This document shows positions 46,723 to 57,562 of a stretch of 64,000 nt of DNA, in pieces; positions within the stretch are counted from its first letter, which is position 1; each line of letters opens with the position of its first letter. The DNA comes from Heterotrichella gracilis (taxonomy: Eukaryota; Sar; Xanthophyceae; Tribonematales; Xanthonemataceae), in NCBI GenBank assembly GCA_032358255.1, contig JAULBX010027827.1, positions 124,001 through 188,000 on the forward strand, written 5' to 3'. Below the pieces are notes generated by a model that worked only from the letters and a program-made list of their open reading frames with translations, did no database searches and was not told the DNA's origin. Both the position numbers and the translations under genes were made by a program.

Positions 46723-49700
46723 TCAGGCGGCACCCAGCGCGAGGCCTGCACCTGAGCCTCCGGTGGTTGCTGAGGTGGTGGGGGGCAGGGTCCCTCCTCG
46801 CAGCAGGGGGGCATACAGTGCTGCCAGCCTGGGGAGGTCAGGAATCTGCAAGGGGAGAAGAGGGCGAGGATGATCCAGCAGGGAGCTTGCTTCTAAATTT
46901 TTTGTGCAATTCCGCACAAGCTGCTCAGGCACACGTATATCCCCACCGCTCACTCCCCAGCAATAAAACGTAAACCATTGAGACAATACACCCCAATTTA
47001 TAACTGCAATTGCAACTCAGAAGTCCTTCAAAGCTATTTACTGGCTTGAACATCGCAGTGGGTGAGGCTACTATGCAGGACATGTGCCAAGCATGCCCAG
47101 AGCCATGCACCACCATGGGCTACCACCACACCAAGAAGAGTGCGAAACAAGCACAATCTTGCAGCGCCCTCCCCTTTCCCCCCCAGAAATGCAACAACAG
47201 CTAATCGATCCCCATTCCCCACCTGCGGTTGTACGTAGTCCCCGCAGAACCTGACCACTGCCATGAAGAGGGTGGAGCTGCGTGTGCGCGCGGCTGCCTC
47301 CAGGAATGCCGCAGGGGGGATGGTGGCCAGGCCGTGGGACTGGACCAGGCGCAGGGCCTGGATGAAGGGGGGGGGATGAGGCGGTGTTAGCATTTCTCTG
47401 GGATGAAACGAGGGAACAGTGCTGGTACGGGTCAGACGCAGGGTGTCTGTATGGTTACAAGATTTTCCTTAAGGGTAATGGGTGAGAACAGAGATGGCAT
47501 GGGCTTCGGCTAATGCTTCACCCTCCAGACCCCCATCTCACCACCACTCCCACATCCACCCACCCACCTGCCGCACCCTCCCCTGCGCCAGCAACAGCCT
47601 TGCCTGCTGTGTGTGGCCCCCCAGCCTTGCATACACGTCAGCCGCCAGCTGGTCGCCAGGTGGCAGCGCGTGGGTGCGTGCAAGCACCTGGAGCCGCTCC
47701 GCAAGGGGGGTGGAGGAGAGGGAAGGCTGGGAGGAAACCAGCTGGGCCGCCTGCAGGGGGTGGAAGGGGAGGGCGTTGCAATTCATATCAGGCGATTAAA
47801 ATTATAAACAAGCCACAGGATGGAATCGTCTGTCACTTGCTTTTCAGCCTGTGGTTCATGCAGATTCCCCTTCGCAACGGCTACCCAATTTCTAGAGTGT
47901 AAAACAACCACAATCTTTATTCCAACTAAGTGGTCTTTGGACTGCGGCGGGCTTTTCATCATTATTCTATTATTCTGCTAACTTAATAGCGAGAAGAAAA
48001 AAAATATGTTCATTAAAAGGACGAGAAAAACATCACCCACCACCCACCCTACCTACCTGCAGCACGTGCCCCTGCTGCACCATGATATCCAACAGCAGCA
48101 CAGCCAGGCCCGCAGGCACCCCCACACCCGCAGCATCCGCCGATGCAATGCACGCGCTGACCACGGCCTGCAGGTAGGGCGCATCCACAGCCTCCTCTTC
48201 ATGAAGCCACTGGAGCACGTGGGTCAACAGGTCCTGCGGGCGGTGGGGGTAGTGGGTGGGTGGGGGTGGGGTTAAATGGTGACTTTGTTGCATTCGGTCC
48301 AGTAGAAATGGGTGGTAATTTTGAATTGTTAATTATGTTATTCTGCCATTTTCTAATTGGTGCACGTAAGCAACATGGCAATAACACGAGGGAAGAAGTA
48401 AAGGTAACAAAATAAAGGGCGTACATCCACGCTGCTACACCCATACTTGTCGCAAACCATATGGTCATTACCCCCCTTAGCTCATACCTTAGGCGAAATG
48501 ATGTGCGCCGGCGCCGCTCCGCCCCCCGCCGCCGCCCCCTGCCCCGCAGTTGCCAGCGCATACGTTGCATGCAGGTGGTCCATCACCACACGCACCTGGT
48601 CTAAGGGGGAGCGCTCCTGGAGGAGGACCTGGGGAGGGAATGGGGGGTGAAAGGGTACAGGGTGGGTGGGGGGGTGGGGGGGGGGAGTCTTGTTATGATA
48701 GAGTTGAGATGGGCATTGAGGGGTACGGAGGAGGTAGGTCTGGGAGGGGCTTGGGGAGGGTATTGGTAGGGTTTGGTGTGTGGGGGCGGCATGCTGCCCC
48801 ATGGGAAGCCGGTCAGGGCAGCCATCTACAGGAGGGCAATATGATGATAGCATAAGGGGTTTGCATTGGCAATGGCTGCATCGTGGGTAGAGCACAAAAT
48901 GCTCGACGCGATCGCGAATGAATATATGATATATTGTAGATACTGGCTTATTTTACGCATGTCTAATTGTAAATTGGACGTAAGATATATTTCCCCCACC
49001 TTGAGCACCCCTATCGTGAGCCCCTTGACGTCGCACCCAGGGTACAGCGCAGGCTGGCGCCGCTGCAGGAATGCAACCAGCACCGGCCAATCAGAGCAGC
49101 TCTCTCGAATGCCCTCCAGGTCAAGGTGCAGCCGCCACAGGGCGCCAGCTGGCGGGTCCAAAACGGCATCGGGGGGGGCGAAGCCCCAGGTGGCCCTGTA
49201 TTGGTGGACTTCGGAGGTGGCGAGGGAGGGGGGGGAGGTGGAGGAGGAGGGGGAGGAGGGGACCTGTGAAGGGGTGCTTGTTGTCATTTGGTGTGTGTTG
49301 TTCATGGACCAATTGTCAAAACATTCTGGGTGTACACTCCCAGTCCTCATATGCAAACAATCACTCCTCCAATATCATCCAAGCAACCATGGAAATGGTT
49401 GTAATTTGGGCTTGTAAGACTCCGTTGCAATGCATTGAGGTTGTTATGAAGTAGGATGAGTCCCCCTTATGCACCCGACCTGGCGAGTGACCGCCACCAT
49501 GGGCAGCGGCTTGCACACCGGCTCGCTGGCAGGCTCACACATATACCAGTACCGATGAACCAGACCCTCAGCAAACCAGCCCCAACCCCATTTCACCCCC
49601 TGCCAAGCTACGCAGGGGGTAAAATAGGTGCAAAAACGGATGCAATCCACCCACCTGGCGCGTGACCGCCACCATGGGCAGGGGCTTGCACACAGGCTCG

Positions 49701-52698
49701 CTGGCGGGTTCGCACACATCCAGCAGCAGCAGCAGCGCGGAGTCCGGGTGGTGCAGCAGGAGCACGTTGTCTGCGGCTGACAGGGCCACGTGGGGGGAGA
49801 ACAGCTCGTAGCTGTGCTGAAGGATGACGGCGTCCCTGGGATGGGAGAGAAAAGGTTGGGGATCAAATGTAGCCCATTATGTCTCAATTTGTTTGTTTAG
49901 TATCAGTACTAGTGGGGCTGATGAATTGGGTGATGTGGTGAATGTAAATCCAACCCCAACTTTACTTGTAGAAGCGGTACATGTGCAGCCTGAGCCCAGT
50001 CCCCCCCACGCAGCATCAGTACCCCCCAAGCCCTAAAACCCAGATCCTAAACCCTGATCCCAATCACTCGTGGAAGCAGTACATGTGCAGCTTGCGCGTG
50101 GTTCCATCTTTATAGCACCAAACCCTTTAAACCCTAAAAGAAAACCCTGTCCTACTTGTAGAAGCGGAACATGTGCAGCCTGCACGCGGTGCCCTACCAC
50201 ATAGCAGCGGTACACCCTAAACCCTAAAACCCTGTACCCTTACTCCCCAACTTACTTGTAGAAGCGGTACATGTGCAGCCTGCGCGCGGGGCCATCCACA
50301 TAGCAGCAGTACACCCGCCCATACACAGTCACCAGGTGTATACAATCGGGACCCAGGGGTGTGTGGTGCGGGTGGGTGGGGGGGGAGGGCGCGGGTGCAG
50401 GGGCGTGCGGGGGCAGGCCCAGGGGGGTTACGCCTCCCTCTGAGAAGGAGGGGATGGTCAGCTGCGGGAAGATGTCAAACTGGGGGAGCTTGATGGCGCC
50501 AAGGGAGGTGAATTGGTAGGCCTGGAAGAGGAGGACAAGGGGTGGGGAGGGGTGAATTGGTGTGCATGCAAGGGGATGAAAGGGGTGGACTCGTGGCCAT
50601 GCAAGGGGAGATAAGGGATGGAGGCACATTGGAGGCGAAAGCACAAGCCATACCAGCTCACTTGAACTGACCACATGGTTGAGAGTGTACTGACAAAGCA
50701 TGACACGTGCTGCAATCTACAGTCCACTGGACGCCTATCACAATATCAATCTGCGCTTTACCCAGCCCAAACCCCGAGTCCGACCCTGCACACCTGCACC
50801 CTCCCCTGCGCCTCCCCCAGCCCGAGCAGCACCATGCGTGACTCATAGGTAAACAAACCCTAGCACCCACCCAAAAACCTTGAACCCTGAAAATAAAACC
50901 CACCTGCACCCTCCCCGGCGCCTCCCCCAGCCCCAGCAGCACCATGCGCGACTCGTGGGTGTGCACATGCCAGCGCACTCCGCAGGGCTTGGCCTCAACA
51001 AGGTTCAAGCCCTGGCCACCCGCCTGCAGAAAGGGGGGGGTTAGGGTTCAGGGTTCAGGGTTCAGGGTTCAGGGTTCAGGTCCTGACCACCTGCCTGCAG
51101 AAGTGTTGGAAGTGTGATCTAACATGTGAGGGAATACCATTACGAGCGAGTGGAAGTGAGAGGTTTGCAGTGTGCACTGAGAACCAGTCCTGACATCACA
51201 GTAGCCTGTGCCATCATGCAATGCCGGTCCTTGACCACACCCCACACCACCAGCGCCCACCTGCATTGCGTACACCTCCAGCCCCGCAGCCGTGACCATG
51301 ACCAGGTCGGCTGAGGGGCACAGCACCCAGAAGAAGCCCAGGATGGTGTTGGTGCGCCGGCTGGAGCTGGGGCCCTGCAGGGTGTGGTGGTGTGGGTGGC
51401 GAGGGTGGGAAATTTGCAGGTGGGTGGTGCGGGGTGTGAGGAATAATGCGCACGCCTGGTTGGCCACCATCACTTTGATAGATTTTGAACATGATATCCT
51501 ACATCCCCATACTCCACGCATTGCGCCCTGCACCCACCTGCTGCTCATGCACGCATCTTGTACCCATACCCCTAATCGCACCCGCACAAACAGGGTTGCC
51601 TGTGCACATGTTGACCCTACACCCAATGCACACAAACCCTACACCTCAAACCCTACCTGCACAAACAGGTTGCCTGTGCGCGTGTTGACAAACTCCACGT
51701 GCGTGGGGCTGCGCTGAAGCGCCAGCAGCGCCCCCCCGGGAGACATGCGCAGGGACGCAATGGGGCCGTCGCACTCGTCAAGGGGGATGACCTGCGGGAA
51801 AGGGTGGGATGGGGAGCATAACCCATTGTGGGCAGTGATGGTGGCCAGATGTTGAGGACCACTGCAAGGTGACGACGCATGTTGTTGATACTCAATGATA
51901 GTTAAGGATCACGTGGTGAATGATCGTGTGGTCAATCGTCAATGGTGGTTGCTGATCGTGTGCTAGATGGATCGTGCGGTTGATCATCAACGGACAGGGT
52001 GTCATGAGCAAGCACACCAAACCCCGTTTCCTCCCCTGCATTTCCCACCTGCGGCTGCGCCCTGTCCTCCCCCTGCTCCCCATCCGCCCCTCCCCCAGCT
52101 GTGGGGTAGACCTCCACCCTCCCGTGACGCACAAGCAGCACCTGGGGTGGGGAGTGCATCAGGGTGCGATGGGGTGTGCGTGACGGGTAGGGACAGGATG
52201 GGTTGCAATGGTGTGTTGCATGCTGCACATACATAGATGCACTCTGCGCCGCATGCGTGCGTGACGTGTCCGAGTGGTTGTTGTGATGATTGTGGTGGTG
52301 TGATGCAATGATCACATGGTATACATCCATGCAGAACTGCTTGGCACCGCATGTGCAAGGCTGACTGCTACTCTTGCTGTAATTAAATGCAAATACCCAA
52401 CCAATTAACCAGCCCACCTGCTGTCGTCATATGTGAGGTGCGAGACGCAGTCTGCGGGTACCAAACGGTGCAAACAGTGCCAGAATACTACTGGGATGCA
52501 CGATGTGAACAGAAACAAGGCCATCTTGAAAATTATAAATTGATATTAAATCAAATTTTTAACTAAAAGTTTTGGAACGCAACTAAGTCACCAGCCCACC
52601 TGCTGCGTTGTGTCGTCATAGGTGAGGTGGGAGACGCCATCCGTGGGATAGCGCAGCCCGCTGTCTACCAGGCGCACTTGGGCAAGGGGGGGTGACAT
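46723..52698 (-). CDS. RMC1: RMC1 / Mic1-like regulator of MON1-CCZ1
   Basis: Thirteen exons (52698-52600, 52141-52049, 51791-51657, 51374-51261, 51023-50904, 50521-50256, 49835-49655, 49263-49000, 48628-48488, 48233-48057, 47750-47568, 47357-47223, 46845-46723) give 676 residues, near the 657 of human RMC1; all joints are in phase. The N-terminal half is an atypical WD40-like propeller (GALLALQRSPTHVEFVNT, TILGFFWVLCPSADLVMVTA, CIHLVTVYGRVYCCYVD, VLLLHHPDSALLLLLDV). The C-terminal half is the helical Mic1 domain (LTHVLQWLHEEEAVDAPYLQ, RTRSSTLFMAVVRFCGDYVQ). RMC1 is the accessory subunit of the MON1-CCZ1 exchange factor that activates Rab7 on late endosomes. The ATG at 52698 was chosen because it begins the conserved part, although the frame stays open upstream to 52986. 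Tandem behind ENY2. Confidence 0.88.
49477..49540 (-). repeat. Copy of the exon 7 3' edge, RMC1 intron 7
   Basis: About 60 bp repeat the exon end and donor at 49652-49716: GACCGCCACCATGGGCAG, GGCTTGCACAC and GGCTCGCTGGC. It is near identical and lies 175 bp away. Confidence 0.88.
49965..50255 (-). repeat. Three copies of the exon 6 3' edge, RMC1 intron 6
   Basis: Copies at about 49965-50000, 50068-50105 and 50152-50195 repeat the exon end at 50251-50290. Shared plus-strand words are ACTTGTAGAAGCGG and ACATGTGCAGC. CCTAAACCCTAAA tracts lie between, reading TTTAGGG after the donor on the sense strand. All three keep a GT where the real donor lies. Confidence 0.9.
50785..50903 (-). repeat. Copy of the exon 5 3' edge, RMC1 intron 5
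   Basis: About 65 bp (50788-50850) repeat CACCTGCACCCTCCCC, GCGCCTCCCCCAGCCC and AGCAGCACCATGCG, almost identical to the true end at 50901-50966. Degenerate CCCTGAA/CCCTAG tracts separate them. Confidence 0.88.
51037..51118 (-). repeat. (TTCAGGG)n tract and copy of the exon 5 5' edge, RMC1 intron 4
   Basis: Five tandem GGGTTCA heptamers (about 51048-51080) stand right before the acceptor on the sense strand (reading CCCTGAA). A copy of the exon start with acceptor (CCTGACCACCTGCCTGCAGAA) follows at about 51080-51105. Confidence 0.8.
51588..51656 (-). repeat. Copy of the exon 3 3' edge, RMC1 intron 3
   Basis: ACAAACAGG-TTGCCTGTGC and GTTGAC at about 51588-51615 repeat the true exon end at 51661-51690. 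A CAAACCCTACACCTCAAACCC tract separates copy and exon. Confidence 0.8.
52408..52462 (-). repeat. Copy of the exon 1 3' edge, RMC1 intron 1
   Basis: CCAGCCCACCTGCTG, GTCGTCAT and GTGAGGTG-GAGACGC repeat the true exon end at about 52591-52645, with a small deletion. The donor is intact. Confidence 0.78.
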
Positions 52699-53000
52699 AC
52701 CGGAGGGTACACTACTCTCGGGCTGGAAGGAAACCCCTGCTGAGGGTACTGAGTGTGTGCTGACTGTGCTGTTGTGTACAAAGCCAGGTGTTGTTGCTTT
52801 TTGTGTGGCTGTTGCTGTTGCTGCTGGCGAGCAGGCGACCCTACTAAAGGGGTTTGTGTGGTTCGCTGTTATTACGAGGGCAGGGTGTCTTGGTATTGCT
52901 GTGAGTACTTGCCGCTGTGGCTGTTGGCAAGATGACGGTGCCCTATCAATGGGTTGGGATGGCTCAGCTCCACAACCCTTACCCAAGAATTTTATGTGGT
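52699..53000. other. Short intergenic between ENY2 stop and RMC1 start
   Basis: About 300 bp separate two minus-strand genes in tandem. The RMC1 frame stays open without a stop up to 52986, so part of this may be coding. Otherwise it holds the ENY2 3' end and the RMC1 promoter. Confidence 0.45.
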
Positions 53001-54003
53001 TCAGCTGGTGATGAAGTTTTTGATGCGCGCCAGCAGCTCCGCCTTTATGCCGTCCGGCACGGTTGCCCTCCCGTAGGGTTTTATCTCCTTCACCAGCTCA
53101 GGGATGGTCACCTTGTCCACACCCCGCTCCTGAACAGCCTCTGGAGGAGACAAAACCCTAGGTCAGGGTTTTATGCAGGGGCTGTATGGCCTTTGCAAAC
53201 AGACCATATCATGAGGCACTTCAGACAAGTGTCACTGACGCACAGAGTCTGTGGAAGTTAAATCCTAGTGGTGTAAGGTTTCGTGCAGCGGCTGTAGGGT
53301 TTTGAGTGCTTTGAGGTTTTGGCATTGGTTGAGAGTGGCTAGGAGGAGCATCACTGCTGACAAGCCACTTGTGACGGACTACAGGTTTTGGGAGGTGGCT
53401 GAGAAGGCAGAGTGCACTTTTGGTGCGGTAGTGAAGGCTAACGTACCTCTGCACTTTTGCTTCACGTCGTCAGCCCAGCCGCACTCAGCAAGCTTCTCTT
53501 TTAACAGCTGTTTTAGTCTGCAATGACAAAGGCGCAGAGTTCAGTGGTTCTAATACCCGTCCAAGAAGGGGGAAACCAAGACCCCTTGGCAAGAGTGACC
53601 ACCCACGCCGCAAGTGAATGCCTTTGCAGTGCAATACAAGGTTGAGCACCCAATTTCCCCTCGAGGTTGCGTCTCTGCCTCACCTGTCACGCTCTCCACT
53701 TTGCACAAACTGCAGACAGAAGGGGTGCGTGCGTGAGTTAGCTGGCATATGCATGCAGATGGAAGTTTGAGAGGAGCACTACGGTCCTTCACCCAGCAGA
53801 AACCCCGTGCAAACCCAGTTTGATACAACATCATAACTTCCCAAAGATGGGAAACATCTATAAGAAGCAACGCTTGAGAGCACGGCAAGGTGGCCGAAGC
53901 ACACTACCAATACCTTGATTTCAATAGACTCCTCGAGCGTCAGTTCACGTTCAGCGTCCTCATCTGGGTCGGGTGTGGGTGGTCGGAACAGTGTCTTGGA
54001 CAT
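53001..54003 (-). CDS. ENY2: ENY2 / SUS1 subunit of SAGA and TREX-2
   Basis: Four exons (54003-53914, 53709-53684, 53517-53447, 53140-53001) give 108 residues. The family core is clear: SGERDRLKQLLKEKLAECGW, KCREAVQERG, VTIPELVKEIKPYGRATVPD and ELLARIKNFI at the end. ENY2 is a small all-helical protein that wraps a helix of Sgf11 in the SAGA deubiquitinase module and of GANP/Sac3 in TREX-2, linking transcription with mRNA export at nuclear pores. The first 30 residues (MSKTLFRPPTPDPDEDAERE) are acidic and specific to this protein, and are joined by a 26-bp micro-exon. Length is typical. It is tandem with RMC1 and divergent to the flavin-reductase-like gene. Confidence 0.93.
53150..53320 (-). 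repeat. Direct duplication inside ENY2 intron 3
   Basis: Related blocks at about 53153-53195 and 53265-53305 share CCTAG-T, GGTTT-TGCAG-GGCTGTA and GGTTTTG words; both are intronic. A moderate match. Confidence 0.5.
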
Positions 54004-54499
54004 CTTGGCGCAGCATTAACCCCTCCCTGGGTTAAACAAATGGCAATGGCAGGGCACTCGCTGAGCGACAGACGGGTGTCAACAAGCCCCTCCTTTATGC
54101 AACGCAGCGTGTATCGGAAAAAGTGGGTTTTAGATGCTGAAAGTCGGAGGGTTTTGGCCACTACTGCACCAGTCCGTTGTCTTTTGTTGGGGGTGAGTAA
54201 TGCATGCATGTGGGGGTTCCACCAGGGGTGATACAGCAGTATCATATAATATATGCCATCGGCGCCACGAGCAAGCACCCGGTGCACAAACTATATACGG
54301 CTGTTTACAGTTCGCTGCCGGGCAAAAAACCTTGGACATATTTGTGTGCTGCTGTTCCGAACAGTGTTCGGTGGGTGCTTGCCAGCTCCTCCCATCGGGC
54401 CGCATGTGCATTGCATGCATGCATAATTTGAGCCGACGCTGCCCACCCTCTTAACCCATAGCCACACCCTCCCGCCCCGACTGTACTCCTTGGTTGACC
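54004..54499. promoter_or_regulatory. Divergent promoter of ENY2 and the flavin-reductase-like gene
   Basis: A 496-bp gap between two start codons pointing apart, with three TGCATGCA palindromes (54201, 54412, 54416), the densest cluster in the window. No TATA box was recognised. Confidence 0.5.
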
Positions 54500-56088
54500 A
54501 TGGCCCCGGCGGGATTCCTATTGGGTGTTGCCACCGGTGCTGCGGCAGCCACAGCGTTGCTTTTCAAGCGACTGTCCAGTAGACCCACAAAGTGCGATGC
54601 CAACGGAGTAGCACCCACAGCAGATGGAGACGCAGATGGGGCCGATCCTTCTCCCAGTTTCATCATACAAACACCTCATCCCGAGTGGACGCCAGGCCAG
54701 CCACAGCCCTGCCCGTATGGCACCGAGATGATAGAGATTGACCCCGCTGGCATGCCCTCCAGCGCCATGTACCCCCTCCTGATCAGCACTGTGGTGCCTC
54801 GGCCAATCGCGTTCATATCCAGCTTGGACGCAGACGGCAACCGCAACCTTTCCCCGTACAGCTACTTTAACGCCATGTGCCACAACCCGCCTATTGTGGT
54901 GATAGGCACCAACAGGAGCTCGGTGAGGGGAGGCACACCCAAAGACTCCCAGCTCAACATAGAGGCCACAGGGTGCGTACCCACGATTGTTGCCTCCTTG
55001 GGGCTGAGCTGGGAGCTTGTGCACGCGTCCAATGTTGTTGGGGACTGGGCACCAAGGGGTTTTGTGGGCACAACCATGCTGCATGGCTGCGAATGCTACT
55101 GGGGCAACTGAGGCCGCAACTCCTCTTACTGTGCCTCCAGTGCCACCAATTTTCCCTTCACAAATCGCCCAGCTTGTGATACACCCCGCCTGCAGAGAGT
55201 TTGTGGTGAACATCATGAGCGAGTGGTTTGTGGAGGCTGCCAACCACACCTGCGGGAACTACGACAGGGGGGTGGACGAGATGGCGCTCTCGGGCTTGAC
55301 GCCAGTGCCGTCCATCAAGGTGCGTCCAATCAGCACGGTGACAGCCAGTGACTGCAATTATCAGCCAAGCACAGGGAGTCACGTGCCTATTGGTTGTATA
55401 TTGAGGCGTGCAATTGTAGTGTATCTGTCTGGACACCTCCCACCCCTCACCCGGGTACTCCTGCTGTCGCTTGCAGGTGAAGCCCCCCAGGGTGCAGGAG
55501 TCTGCCATACACATGGAATGCAAGCTGAAGGACATACACGACATCAAAAACAGGTTGGTGTGCTGTTTGGTGCGCCTGAACCCATTGCATCTGACCACAA
55601 TCACTGCACTGAGAACCATTCTGATTCTCAGTCCAGTAGTTGTAGTATTGGCGGCACGCTGCAAGGCTGCAGGGCTGAAACTTTTGTTGGCATCTTCTGG
55701 CTGCATTGCAGTAGAACAGTCCTGAACAGTCACTCTCCTGAGACATACCCAGGCCTCACACGCCTCCATGCCAAATATAGAGAATGCCCTTGTGGGCTTT
55801 ACGCCCCAGGTATGCCCCTCCTACTCTTCCGCAACTGAGCCACACCCCATGATCCGCAGCCAAGGCCAGGTCACCGGGAGCATCATCGTGGGGGAGGTGG
55901 TCCTGCTCCACATCAACAAGGGCGTGGCCGCATCCAGCCCCTCGGGCCACACAGTAGTGGACCCTCAAAAGCTCCAGCCTGTGGCCAGGATGCACGGCAA
56001 CTTCTACGGCAGGCTGTCCAACATCTACGAGCTACCCAGGCCAGACCGGTCTGCTGCGAATGGCGCGCCTGGGCAAGCCAAGACGTGA
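54500..56088 (+). CDS. Flavin reductase-like (FMN-binding split barrel) protein
   Basis: Four exons (54500-54972, 55196-55319, 55477-55553, 55860-56088) give 300 residues. Residues 1-25 are a hydrophobic, Ala-rich segment (GFLLGVATGAAAATALLF) that looks like a membrane anchor or targeting signal. A spacer of about 60 residues precedes the catalytic-type domain: LLISTVVPRPIAFISSLDAD, NLSPYSYFNAMCHNPPIVV, KDSQLNIEATGEFVVNIMSE and GSIIVGEVVLLHINKGV. These match flavin reductase-like/flavoredoxin proteins that bind FMN in a split barrel. The partner oxidoreductase and substrate are unknown. The start ATG has an ACCATGG context; a split Gly codon joins exons 1 and 2. No unusual composition. Confidence 0.85.
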
Positions 56089-56893
56089 GCTGGCAACACA
56101 GCTGTGCTCCTATGTACATACACCCAGCACTCAGGGACAGGGTCACGACTGACTTGACTTAGGAGCGATGCGTAGCTGCTAATATTTTAGTATGCCACCA
56201 CTCGATTTTTCTGTTCGATTTTCTGTTCTTTCTTTCAGTGACATTGATCATGACAGCCTGCCATTGGGGAGCATTCAGTTGACAGTGGCATGGTCCCGCA
56301 AGACAGCCTGGGAGCGTGGTGTGGTGGACTGCATGTACACTTACAATTACATATAATGCTTTACAGCCCGGTTTGAAGCTTTGAGCTGCATGCACCGCTG
56401 GCGCAGGAATACCCTGCAGAGTCACTGTATTGTGGTAGTGTAGTGGACGTTGCGCTGTGCAACTCGTGAACGTCAGGAACGAAACATCTGCTGGTGGTGG
56501 GGTTGAAAACAGCAGATGGGAGGCATTGGCAAACTGTAAACAGCACTTCCTATTTTCACTGGGGGCAAGCAAGAGGTGAAAACTCCCCATACTTGGAGAC
56601 AAACCTCGTGGAAAAAACCTTGTACAAAACCACAGCAATACCAAGAACATAGACACGATTGAACGGCAAAGAGCACGATGCTGTACACAGTCAGCACAGC
56701 CAAAATTTTAACAACAAGAGTGTACGGCAAAGAGCACGGTGGTACTGCACACAGTCAGCACAGCAAAATTTCTATGACATTAAAGTACAAAACGTCCTGG
56801 CCTAGGCTGTCACATGATGCCATTTCAGCTACACTTAATACACTACATGGAGTGTGCTGCCTTCCTAGCTAATGTCAGTAAGATAGCCACAGC
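56089..56893. other. Convergent intergenic, 3' flanks
   Basis: Holds candidate poly(A) signals (TGTAA about 56534 on +, about 56365 on -) and one TGCATGCA (56388). Around 56685-56765 two direct copies of a 35-bp element (shared GTACGGCAAAGAGCACG and ACACAGTCAGCACAGC) lie side by side. No gene was seen. Confidence 0.5.
56680..56768. repeat. Direct repeat, about 40 bp, two copies
   Basis: CGGCAAAGAGCACG followed by TGTACACAGTCAGCACAGC-AAAATTT occurs at about 56660-56708 and again at about 56720-56772, with small gaps. It is untranslated. Confidence 0.65.
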
Positions 56894-57562
56894 TTAGCCA
56901 CGCCACCCCTGCTTCCCAGCATATCTGAGCACGTCCCCACTCTGCACCGCCATCAGGCCCCTGGCCTGTATGGCCGGGCTGCCACACCTCTGCCTCTGCG
57001 CAGTGATCGCACGCTGCCGTGCCTTAAAGCCCTTGGCAGGGGGAGGCAGCGGCACCTGCAGCTCAGCAGCGCCCTTCCAGGACTGGTGCAAGGTAAGGAC
57101 AGTGACCAAAAGGAGCTGTACATACTCCAAAGCAAGCCCTGCACCCGCCATGATCTCCAGCACACCCATGGGTCCGTTGGCGTTGGAAAATGTGGAGGCT
57201 TTGAACTCTGCTGCCACAGCCTTGGTCTCCTCGTTGGTGCACATGTAGCCCTTGGGGCCGTTCCTCCACGTGAAGCTCTCAGAGCCAAGGGCAAACACCA
57301 GCTCTTGTGGGGGTCCTAGCTCCCTGGCGCCGCTGTGCGTTGTTTCCAGGCAAGTAACGTACTCCCCCTCACCAGAGGTAACCACAAGGTTCCAACCTGA
57401 GGGTGAACTGCCCCGCCCAGCACGCTTCTCCACCAGCAAGGCCTTCTGATCTAGAAGGGCACTCCAGCCATGATACAACGTGCAACTGGCTGGTTCAAAA
57501 AGGAGCTTGCCCCAAGGACCCACGCACTTGCCATCCGCGAAAACTTCAAAACAGCAGCTCAT
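56894..57562 (-). CDS. Intronless protein of unknown function (possible tubby-like beta-sandwich)
   Basis: A single open frame of 222 residues from ATG to stop, unlike its intron-rich neighbours. I do not recognise it with confidence. The middle part (LVFALGSESFTWRNGPKGY, then VAAEFKAS and GVLEIMAG) has the rhythm of small phospholipid-scramblase/LURP-like or DUF6593-type beta-sandwiches, followed by one hydrophobic helix (LEYVQLLLVTVLTL) and a basic tail. That layout suggests a soluble domain capped by a helix that may touch a membrane. This is a weak structural impression only. Composition and codon use are like the host genes. It shares a 755-bp divergent promoter with the aldo/keto reductase gene. 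Confidence 0.7.
   Translation of the reverse strand: MSCCFEVFADGKCVGPWGKLLFEPASCTLYHGWSALLDQKALLVEKRAGRGSSPSGWNLVVTSGEGEYVTCLETTHSGARELGPPQELVFALGSESFTWRNGPKGYMCTNEETKAVAAEFKASTFSNANGPMGVLEIMAGAGLALEYVQLLLVTVLTLHQSWKGAAELQVPLPPPAKGFKARQRAITAQRQRCGSPAIQARGLMAVQSGDVLRYAGKQGWRG

Noticed and set aside
49477-50255. RMC1 intron copies as extra exons coding repeated domains
   Set aside because: Copies are truncated, drift in frame and would break the propeller; the protein is complete without them.
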